From positions 1 through 6,367 of the forward strand of contig UQXM01000105.1 of assembly GCA_900545035.1 (NCBI GenBank): a DNA stretch of 6,367 nt, given 5' to 3'. Source of the DNA: an uncultured Fusobacterium sp. (GTDB taxonomy: Bacteria; Fusobacteriota; Fusobacteriia; Fusobacteriales; Fusobacteriaceae). Positions 1 to 5,665 of this stretch are shown here, one piece after another. The translations under genes were made by a program, and so were the position numbers. The notes under the pieces were generated by a model, which had not been told where the DNA came from, made no database searches, and saw only the letters and a program-made list of their open reading frames with translations. Numbering within the stretch: position 1 is the stretch's first letter; every line of letters begins with the position of its first letter.

Positions 1-74
1 ATAAATTTATCTGAATTTTTCTGAAATTGTTTTATAATAAATTTATTTTATAAATATTTTTTATTTTAAAAATT

Positions 75-680
75 TTATTTCATAAGTTTTTTTAGATATT
101 TGAAGAAATCTTCTTTATCGGAAGGGCAGGTAATACACACATTGGAAAACATTTCCATTATTTCCTGATTTACACTTCCCAGAGCAGATCTCACTGCAAG
201 AGATTGATTTAAAATATCTCCGCAATATTCTCCGTCAAGAAGCATTTTTTTCATTCCTCTTATCTGTCCTTCTATTTTATTAAGTCTTGTTACAATTCTT
301 TTTCTTGTTTCTATTATCTCGTCATTGTCAAGTTTGGAAACAGTTGTTACAAGTTCTTCGTCTTTCTGCCAGGCTTTTAATCCTCCTGCCATTTCGTAAA
401 TATTTTTAAATCCCAGTTCAGCCATAACTCTGCACGCAGGTTCACTCACTCTTCCCACAGCACAGTATACAAGATATGTTTTGTTTCTGTCAAATTTCTG
501 GATTTCTCTCTTAAAAATACGAGGCTTTAAAAAATCCAAAAGCACTGCATTTTCAAGTTTTCCCTCATAAGTAAATTCCATTGCCGTTCTGGTATCTATT
601 ATCACCAGATTTTTTTCCGTATCAATCAATTCTTTTGTTTCCTGAGGGGTTAATTTAATATATCCTTCCGCTTTTTTCAT
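75..680 (-). CDS. Rhodanese domain fused to CsoR/CstR-type persulfide-sensing repressor
   Basis: This 201-residue protein has two domains. Residues about 8-110 are a rhodanese domain: an IIDTR strand at 27-31, a catalytic-loop Cys73 in CAVGRVS, and a YEMAGGLKAW end at 95-104. The loop differs from the usual CRSGxRS, with its Arg one position early. Residues about 122-201 are a CsoR/RcnR/CstR (DUF156) four-helix repressor, recognised from RLNKIEGQIRGMKKML and the conserved EYCGDI. Cys153 and Cys182 are 29 residues apart, the spacing of the CsoR/CstR cysteine pair. The position of the CsoR copper-ligand His is Phe178, which argues for a CstR-like persulfide sensor and against a copper sensor. 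Cys185 makes an extra CxxC. CstR proteins are normally the repressor domain alone, about 85-90 residues. The ATG is preceded by GGGAGAG at a 5-nt spacing. Domain calls are seen in the sequence; persulfide sensing and delivery from rhodanese to sensor are inferred. A formaldehyde- or metal-sensing relative is less likely. Confidence 0.9.
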   Translation of the reverse strand: MKKAEGYIKLTPQETKELIDTEKNLVIIDTRTAMEFTYEGKLENAVLLDFLKPRIFKREIQKFDRNKTYLVYCAVGRVSEPACRVMAELGFKNIYEMAGGLKAWQKDEELVTTVSKLDNDEIIETRKRIVTRLNKIEGQIRGMKKMLLDGEYCGDILNQSLAVRSALGSVNQEIMEMFSNVCITCPSDKEDFFKYLKKLMK

Positions 681-714
681 TTTTTCTCTCCCATATTTTA
701 ATTTCTTTAAATTT

Positions 715-743
715 ATTATACCCTTTTAAATCTTTTTATGCAA
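715..743 (-). promoter_or_regulatory. Promoter of the rhodanese-CstR gene
   Basis: On the minus strand TTGCAT (738-743) is separated by 17 nt from a perfect TATAAT (715-720). The start codon lies 34 nt beyond the -10. The intergenic gap after the APC permease is only 68 nt and holds no terminator, so read-through from the permease is also possible. The -35 box is weak. Confidence 0.6.
718..723 (-). promoter_or_regulatory. Possible CstR half-site (GGGTAT) overlapping the -10 box
   Basis: GGGTAT on the minus strand overlaps the first three bases of the TATAAT box. The same hexamer occurs twice in tandem at the promoter of the CoA-disulfide reductase gene. CsoR-family operators typically contain a G-tract next to a TA step, so this could be an autoregulatory site. 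A single hexamer is weak evidence on its own. Confidence 0.35.
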
Positions 744-748
744 TTTTT

Positions 749-2068
749 TTACTTATTAATAAATTTAAAAATCGCTCCCATTATGCACCACACAAAAAGC
801 GTCATGTACGAAGCACCGTTAAGAGATGTGGAAAACACAGGAACAAGAAGAAGCATTATAAATACTGCACCTGTAATTATTCCGATTACTCCGCAGAAAG
901 AAAATCTGTTTTCAGCTTTGAAAAGTTTGTAGGCTGCATAAGATGTATAAAGATATCCCAAAGCCGCTCCCACAGATGAAACATCCAAAGACCACAAAAC
1001 CGTATTTCTTCCTGAAAATACTGTAATACAGCTCAAAATACATAAAAGCAGCAGAGCATTTACAGGATTTCCATTTTTTGTTTTGGCAAACCATACAGGC
1101 AAATCTCCCTCTTCAGCCATTGCAGACATAAGACGGCTGCTTGACATATAAAATCCGTTTATTCCCGCAACAATAGCTGTAAAAAAAGCAAATCCCAGAC
1201 AAAGTACTCCTGTTCTGTGAAGAAAAAGTTCCACTGCATAACCTGCTGCCCAGTTTACATCTCTCATCAAAAGCTGTTCCTTTGTAAGCCCATAAGATGC
1301 TATAAATGTCAGGCAAATATACAAAAATCCTCCCAGAAAAATTGAAAATCCTGCCAGAGCAGAAAGTTTTTTCGTATCAAAATTAAGCTCTTCAGTAATC
1401 TGAGGAATACAGTCAAAACCTATAAATAAAAAAGGAGCAACTGAAAGTATTTTCAATATATTTGAAAAATTCAAAGGCTCTTTCATATGGCTCATAAATA
1501 CAGAATGGTCAAGTCCGTTTATATACATAAGAAGTCCTGCTGTTGCAAGAACAATCCCCACAAGGAAAAATACCATTATATTCTGTACCATTGAGGCAAA
1601 TTTTATTCCTTTTACATTAAAATATAAAAAAATCAGCAGAGATATTATTCCCGCTGCAAGTTCTCCGAAATATATATCTCCTTTAAGACTGTAAAGATAT
1701 CCAAATTTCAATGCTCCCGGAAAAATTGTGTCTATTACAACAGGAACTGCCGTTGCATTGAGAGGTATGATTGTAAAATACGAAAGCACAAGAAGCCATC
1801 CGCAGATAAAAGCATTCTTTTTTCCAATTACATTTTTTACAAAAATATATTCTCCTCCTGCTTTGGGAAATTTTTTTATAAGAAAGCTGTAATTTTTTTC
1901 TATTGCAAAAACAAGAAAAGCCCCCAGTGTTATTCCTATAACTGTATTTAAAAATCCTATTCTGCTCAAAAACAGATCTCCGGGAAGAAGAAATGCTCCT
2001 GTCCCTATTATTGATCCTATAGCAATGCTTATTACTTCAAATTTTCCTATCTCTTTTTTTCTTACCAC
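749..2068 (-). CDS. APC-family amino acid permease
   Basis: This is a 439-residue integral membrane protein with about 12 hydrophobic segments, the usual size for the APC superfamily of amino acid/polyamine/organocation transporters. The first helix carries the glycine-rich substrate loop GSIIGTGAFLLPG (residues 18-30). FPKAGGEYIF follows at 67-76, then FIGFDCIPQITEE at 215-227 in the helix-6 region. SSRLMSAMAEEGDLP (309-323) is the typical cytoplasmic loop after helix 8. It would import or exchange an amino acid at the inner membrane; the substrate cannot be read from the sequence. The start is GTG, with AAGGAG (2074-2079) 5 nt upstream. It sits between the sulfur transporter and the persulfide-sensor gene, so a sulfur amino acid is conceivable, but only the neighbourhood supports that. 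A 199-bp palindrome separates it from the upstream operon. Confidence 0.9.
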   Translation of the reverse strand: MVRKKEIGKFEVISIAIGSIIGTGAFLLPGDLFLSRIGFLNTVIGITLGAFLVFAIEKNYSFLIKKFPKAGGEYIFVKNVIGKKNAFICGWLLVLSYFTIIPLNATAVPVVIDTIFPGALKFGYLYSLKGDIYFGELAAGIISLLIFLYFNVKGIKFASMVQNIMVFFLVGIVLATAGLLMYINGLDHSVFMSHMKEPLNFSNILKILSVAPFLFIGFDCIPQITEELNFDTKKLSALAGFSIFLGGFLYICLTFIASYGLTKEQLLMRDVNWAAGYAVELFLHRTGVLCLGFAFFTAIVAGINGFYMSSSRLMSAMAEEGDLPVWFAKTKNGNPVNALLLLCILSCITVFSGRNTVLWSLDVSSVGAALGYLYTSYAAYKLFKAENRFSFCGVIGIITGAVFIMLLLVPVFSTSLNGASYMTLFVWCIMGAIFKFINK

Positions 2069-2102
2069 TTTTTCTCCTTATTAATTCTATCCAAATAAAT
2101 AC

Positions 2103-2301
2103 GGGATTGCTGTATTTACTAGCTTATAAAAATAAAATTTTAGGAGATTGAAAATATTTTTGTAATTTATGAAGTGAGTTGAACGCTGAAAAATGACATG
2201 TCTGAACGAAGTGAGTTTGTCATTTTTAGTGAAACGAACAATATAAATAAAAAATATTTTCACAGTATAAAATTTTATTTTTATATATTTACAGCAATCC
2301 C
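2103..2301. repeat. 199-bp nested palindrome, copy A of an intergenic repeat family
   Basis: Four perfect inverted-repeat blocks are nested about one centre: 12 bp (2103-2114 with 2290-2301, GGGATTGCTGTA), 18 bp (2125-2142 with 2268-2285), 12 bp (2150-2161 with 2250-2261) and 10 bp (2189-2198 with 2218-2227). The apical loop is 19 nt and contains ACGAAGT. The inner 112 bp (2150-2261) matches the core of copy B at 5530-5641 in sequence and in all segment lengths. It begins 13 nt after the yedE stop codon and ends 34 nt before the permease start. It could be a small non-autonomous transposable element (MITE-like), or a structured transcript end that terminates or protects the upstream operon mRNA. 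No target-site duplication is obvious at its ends, and no protein is encoded. Confidence 0.85.
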
Positions 2302-2313
2302 TTAAAAAAATTT

Positions 2314-3570
2314 TTATCTAACTTTTTCTGCCACTTTATTTCCTAAAATTCCTCCAGCTACAAGGAACACAAGGAATACCCAACCTGAAAGTGAGAAATT
2401 TGCAATAGGAGTATATAATGCTCCAACATTACATCCGTTTGCAAGTCTTGTTCCATATCCCATTAAAAATCCTCCAACAGCGAACAGAACAACATCTTTT
2501 GCAGATATTTTCAACTCAGACATAAATACCTCTCTGAATGAACCTGCAAGAAGAAGACATACCAATGTTCCAAGAGCTATTCCTACATTTTGAACATTTA
2601 TTCCGCTCTCAAAGAATGGAGCAGTATAAGCTTTTACTGCTTTGTTTGATATATCCGCAAGAGTTTCAGGAGATACACCGAATATCATAAGAGCTTTACC
2701 AAACCAAATTCCGTAAGGAGTAGATGCTCCCCAACCACCTTTTGTAACTCCCATAAGAACTGTGAACACAGCTATTATAACTGAAGCTCCTGTACTCATT
2801 CTCCAAGGTTTTACAAAAACTTTTCTGTAAGTTTCTTCACTGAAAAGTACAAAAGGTTTCTGCTCTTCTTCAATATGTTTGTATTGTTCTATTTCACTTC
2901 CGACACCAGTGAAAGTTCCGTCAGCTTTTTTGGCATCTTCATATTTCATAGAAAGCCATACAACTATTGTTGCTAAAATTCCTGTAACAACTATTGCACC
3001 TAAATATCCGTTAAGTCCGTCCCATTTGAACAGGTCTGGAAGATACACTCCTCCTGCAAGTTTTGCTCCTGTTTCAGATGTAAACCAAGATTCTTTTACC
3101 CAAGCTTTGCTTTGAATAGGGTATCCTAAGAAAACTCCCATTCCAAAGAAAATTATTGTTACAAATGCTCTCGGAAGCCCTGTTACTAAATCTGTAAGAA
3201 CTCCTGAAGCACAACACATTGAAAAAGTCATTCCAAATCCGAATAAGATTCCTCCAAGAATAAGTCCAAAATTAATTGGATTTATCCATAAATCATAAGC
3301 AGCCGGATCTGCATTATATAAAAATGCTATTGAAATTGCAGCTGTTGCTGTAAACATTCCCATTAATACTCTCATAAGTTTTGTAGAACCTGTATTGTAA
3401 GCTCTGTTTACACTTCCCGCAAATCCCATAAAACTTCTTGTAAGTGCATATCCTAAAATCATTCCAAGAACAAGTCTTAAAAATAACATACTTGATTTTA
3501 AATAAGTGTGTCCTGCAAATAATATTAAAGCAAGAACTATAACTCCCAGTAAATTTTGTGTTTTTTTCAT
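2314..3570 (-). CDS. yedE: YeeE/YedE-family thiosulfate/sulfur-compound transporter
   Basis: This 418-residue polytopic membrane protein consists of two related Sulf_transp halves. The first half has GFGMTFSMCCASG (residues 111-123). The second has GYGTRLANGCNVGALYTPIANFSLSGW (371-397), the GC-N-x-G signature of the YeeE/YedE family. Cys119/Cys120 and Cys380 correspond to the membrane-embedded cysteines that pass thiosulfate through hydrogen-bond exchange in the characterised relatives. A hydrophilic linker lies at about 210-255. The gene follows the CoA-disulfide reductase/rhodanese gene by 30 nt and is surely co-transcribed with it, which points to uptake of thiosulfate or a similar sulfane-sulfur compound. 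The long YedE form has also been linked to selenium metabolism, so selenium is an alternative. An earlier in-frame ATG at 3591 has no ribosome site before it. The G-tract at 3583-3587 lies inside that extension and better serves the ATG at 3570, though the spacing is long. No TusA-like partner gene is in the window. Confidence 0.88.
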   Translation of the reverse strand: MKKTQNLLGVIVLALILFAGHTYLKSSMLFLRLVLGMILGYALTRSFMGFAGSVNRAYNTGSTKLMRVLMGMFTATAAISIAFLYNADPAAYDLWINPINFGLILGGILFGFGMTFSMCCASGVLTDLVTGLPRAFVTIIFFGMGVFLGYPIQSKAWVKESWFTSETGAKLAGGVYLPDLFKWDGLNGYLGAIVVTGILATIVVWLSMKYEDAKKADGTFTGVGSEIEQYKHIEEEQKPFVLFSEETYRKVFVKPWRMSTGASVIIAVFTVLMGVTKGGWGASTPYGIWFGKALMIFGVSPETLADISNKAVKAYTAPFFESGINVQNVGIALGTLVCLLLAGSFREVFMSELKISAKDVVLFAVGGFLMGYGTRLANGCNVGALYTPIANFSLSGWVFLVFLVAGGILGNKVAEKVR

Positions 3571-3582
3571 TTTTACTTTTTT

Positions 3583-3587
3583 CCCCC
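3583..3587 (-). promoter_or_regulatory. Ribosome-binding G-tract that decides the yedE start
   Basis: GGGGGA lies about 12 nt before the ATG at 3570 and downstream of the ATG at 3591. The reductase gene has a similar G-rich site (GGGGGGAG). This favours the shorter yedE product by seven residues. The spacing is longer than usual, so the choice is not certain. Confidence 0.45.
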
Positions 3588-5200
3588 GCATTAAAAAATA
3601 TTAGTCAAAATTATATCCTGTTAAAATTGGTTTTCTGTTCATTGTTGCATCATTAAAGAACTCATAGAATGATATTCCCATAAATCCTGCAGAAATATTG
3701 TATATATTTGTAAATCCAAGATGTTTTAACAGCAAGCATACATTATAGCTTCTTTGTCCGCTTCTGCAGTGAAGATATACAGGTCTGTCCTTAGGTATTT
3801 CATTTATTCTTTCTCTGATTTCACTCATAGGAATATTTACTGATGTATTAAGATGACTTAATTCATACTCATCTTTTTCTCTTACATCTATTATAAATGC
3901 TCCGTTTTCAACTAATTCTCTCACTTGGTGGAAGTGAACTTGTCTGAAATCATCGTTCATTAAGTTTGTTGCAATATATCCTGCAAAGTTTGTTATATCT
4001 TTTGCTGTTCCGAAAGGCGGTGCATAACAAAGTTCTAAATCTTTAAGGTCGTCTATTGTTCCTCCGAATTTAATAACTGTTGCGATGACATCTATTCTTT
4101 TGCACACTTCACCTTTTCCTATTGCTTGTGCTCCAAGAACTCTTCCTGTAGGAACTTCATATATTAATTTGAAGTGAGCAGGTCTTGATTCAGGCATAAG
4201 TCCTACTCTGTCTCCCGGAATCATGTCTACTGTTTCATAATTTATATTTAATTTTCTCTCTTTTATTGCTGCTTCTGTAAGTCCTGTTGAAGCTCCGTTA
4301 TAATCAAATACTTTTATAACTGACGAACCTATATATCCTCTGTTGTCTATTCTCATTCCGTTAATATGGTCAGCAACACCTCTTGCTTCTTTCTGAGCAG
4401 GTCCTGCAAGAGAAAGTTTGAAATAATCGTTAAACAATGAGCTGTAAACTTCTATTCCGTCTCCAACAGCATATATATCTCTGTCGTTTGTCATATAATT
4501 TTGGTTTACTCTTATTGCTCCTGTTTTTCCAAGTTCAATTCCTGCTTTTACAGCAAGGTCTGTTTCAGGCATTACACCAATTGCAAGAACAACAGCCTGA
4601 GCTTCGATTTTCTTTCCTGATTCAAGTACAACAGTATCTTTTTCAAATCCTGTTACTTTATCTCCGACAATAAGATTTACTCCTTTATCGTGAAGCTCTT
4701 TGTGAAGAATCTGTACCATATCATAGTCGAATGGTTTCATTATTTGGTTTGCTGCTTCCACAAGAGTTACATTATATCCTGCCTCTTTCAGATTTTCCAC
4801 AGTTTCAACACCGATAAATCCTCCGCCGATTACTGTAACATTTTTTGAATCCATATTTTTTATAAACTTATTAAGTCTGTCAATATCTACAACATTTCTG
4901 ATTGTGAAAGTGTTTACATTTTCAATTCCTGGGATTTTTGGAACAATTGGCTTTGCTCCCATTGATAAGATTAACTTATCATAGTTTTCTGTATACTCCT
5001 CCCCGGTAACATTATTTTTTACAGTAACTGTTTTTGCTGCTCTGTCAATGTTTACAACTTCATTGTTTACTCTTGCCTCAATTCTGTACTGTTTCATAAA
5101 TTTTTCAGGCGACATAAGTACTAAATTATCTGCACTTTCCACTACTCCGCTAAGATGATAAGGCAGACAGCAGTTTGAGAAAGATACATGAGGTCCTTTT

Positions 5201-5365
5201 TCAAACATTATTATTTGCTAATTCAATTACAAATTTTTTGACAAAACTATTTTTTCTTGCCACAGCAAGAATATTATATTTTAGTCTTTCTTCGTTGTGT
5301 CTTCTAAGTCTTGCCGCAGCTGATGCTCCTCCGGCAACTCCACCGATTATAAGTATTTTTTTCAT
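5201..5365 (-). CDS. 54-residue frame carrying the FAD-loop fragment of CoA-disulfide reductase
   Basis: This short frame starts at the proper start codon of the reductase, with GGGGGGAG six nt upstream. It encodes the FAD-binding GGVAGGASAAARLRR and then about 27 residues unlike the family (ERLKYNILAVARKNSF and on). It ends at TGA 5201-5203. Its last codons overlap the ATG at 5206-5208 of the 535-residue frame by 8 nt (ATGTTTGA), an arrangement that could allow coupled translation. However, no ribosome site precedes the second ATG. It is most likely the front fragment of a broken gene, not an independent protein. Confidence 0.45.
   Translation of the reverse strand: MKKILIIGGVAGGASAAARLRRHNEERLKYNILAVARKNSFVKKFVIELANNNV
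5218..5284 (-). mobile_element. 67-bp insertion in the reductase gene, possible mini-element
   Basis: Removing this segment joins GAAGAAAGA to CAAATAATAATG and gives ...RLRRHNEERQIIMFEKG in one frame, as expected for the family. The segment starts CTAA and ends TTAG on the minus strand, a 4-bp inverted terminus. It contains a perfect 7-bp hairpin, TTCTTGC-TGTG-GCAAGAA (5254-5271). It is very AT-rich, has no coding potential of its own and is not repeated elsewhere in the window. No clear target duplication is visible. The exact boundaries are inferred from the protein family and may be off by a few bases. Confidence 0.5.
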
Positions 5366-5371
5366 AAAATA

Positions 5372-5380
5372 CTCCCCCCT
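5372..5380 (-). promoter_or_regulatory. Strong ribosome-binding site of the reductase gene
   Basis: AGGGGGGAG lies six nt before the ATG at 5365. Its strength and spacing fix 5365 as the true start, even though the longest open frame begins only at 5208. Confidence 0.7.
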
Positions 5381-5419
5381 CTTTTAAATGAATTATTATA
5401 TTATTTTATTTATTTTTAA

Positions 5420-5431
5420 ATACCCATACCC
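5420..5431 (-). promoter_or_regulatory. Tandem GGGTAT GGGTAT, putative CstR operator
   Basis: Two adjacent copies of GGGTAT on the minus strand begin one base after the -10 box and cover the expected transcription start. Read with the -10 box the stretch is ATACTGGGTATGGGTAT, which contains the inverted pair ATAC/GTAT around a G-tract. This resembles the A/T-flanked G-tract sites bound by CsoR/RcnR-family repressors. The same hexamer overlaps the -10 box of the CstR-fusion gene. Binding by that protein is inferred. Confidence 0.5.
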
Positions 5432-5460
5432 AGTATATCAAATTTGTAATAAATAATCAA
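5432..5460 (-). promoter_or_regulatory. Promoter of the reductase-yedE operon
   Basis: TTGATT (5455-5460), a 17-nt spacer, and TATACT (5432-5437) preceded by TGA, giving an extended -10. This leaves a leader of about 60 nt before the ATG at 5365. It lies downstream of palindrome copy B, which separates it from the HAD gene. Confidence 0.65.
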
Positions 5461-5504
5461 ATAATTTTCCACATAATTTCAAGGGATATCCATTTCTGAT
5501 TAAG

Positions 5505-5665
5505 AATAAAAACTAAAATTTTCGATATTAAAAATATCTGCCTAGTTTATGCAGCGAACTGAACGCTAAAAAATGATATGTTTGAGCGAAGCGAGTTTAT
5601 CATTTTTAGTGAAGTAAGCAATATAAACAGCAGATATTTTTTTCAAGAAAATTTTAGTTTTTATT
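5505..5665. repeat. 161-bp nested palindrome, copy B of the intergenic repeat family
   Basis: Three perfect inverted-repeat blocks are nested: 19 bp (5505-5523 with 5647-5665, AATAAAAACTAAAATTTTC), 12 bp (5530-5541 with 5630-5641, AAAAATATCTGC) and 10 bp (5569-5578 with 5598-5607). The 19-nt apical loop contains GCGAAGC, a sequence known to form an unusually stable mini-hairpin in DNA. The core 5530-5641 is 112 bp, as in copy A, with the same segment lengths. The right arm includes the last base pairs and stop codon (5661-5663) of the HAD gene, so the structure forms at the very 3' end of that transcript and may terminate or stabilise it. A MITE-like origin is the alternative. Confidence 0.85.

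Larger units (their letters stand above)
3601..5365 (-). pseudogene. cdr: CoA-disulfide reductase with C-terminal rhodanese domain, frame broken near the N-terminus
   Basis: This is an FAD/NAD(P)H pyridine nucleotide-disulfide oxidoreductase of the CoA-disulfide reductase/NADH persulfide reductase type, with a C-terminal rhodanese domain. It would reduce CoA disulfides, CoA persulfides or polysulfides in the cytoplasm. The N-terminus (ATG at 5365) reads MKKILIIGGVAGGASAAARL, the FAD glycine loop, then leaves frame after residue 54. The main frame (ATG at 5208, 535 residues) starts at MFEKG. It has the active site SFSNCCLPYH (9-18, Cys13), the NAD loop VIGGGFIG (126-133), YAVGDGIEV (246-254), YAPPFGTAKD (395-404), and a rhodanese domain from about 425 with Cys481 in a canonical CRSGQRS. 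Cys14 replaces the usual Gly after the active cysteine. Homologues run straight from RLRRxxEE to IIMFEKG; here about 67 nt intervene. Without the first strand and glycine loop the main product should not bind FAD, so I call it disrupted. A sequencing or assembly error, or two coupled peptides, are alternatives. Confidence 0.8.

Noticed and set aside
1..74. AT-only inverted repeats downstream of the regulator gene as a terminator
   Set aside because: The stretch is nearly all A and T, so weak self-complementarity is expected by chance. There is no GC stem followed by a T-run.
738..1316. Open frames at 738-932, 912-1094 and 1113-1316
   Set aside because: They lie inside the APC permease gene in other frames, have no family signal and have no convincing ribosome sites.
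2103..2301. CRISPR array or tRNA-like structure
   Set aside because: There are no direct repeats with spacers and no tRNA consensus boxes; the structure is one long nested palindrome.
2879..3115. Plus-strand open frame within yedE
   Set aside because: Antisense shadow of a well-supported membrane transporter gene.
4437..4673. Plus-strand frame rich in Leu and Gln
   Set aside because: The low-complexity composition is the antisense of the reductase coding sequence; no start signal.
5206..5220. Programmed frameshift at AATAATAATG joining the two reductase frames
   Set aside because: The segment before it encodes about 20 residues absent from the family, and the second frame has a stop only three codons earlier. 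A simple insertion explains the data better.
5175..5387. Plus-strand frame across the reductase start
   Set aside because: Antisense shadow of the FAD-loop segment and its leader.
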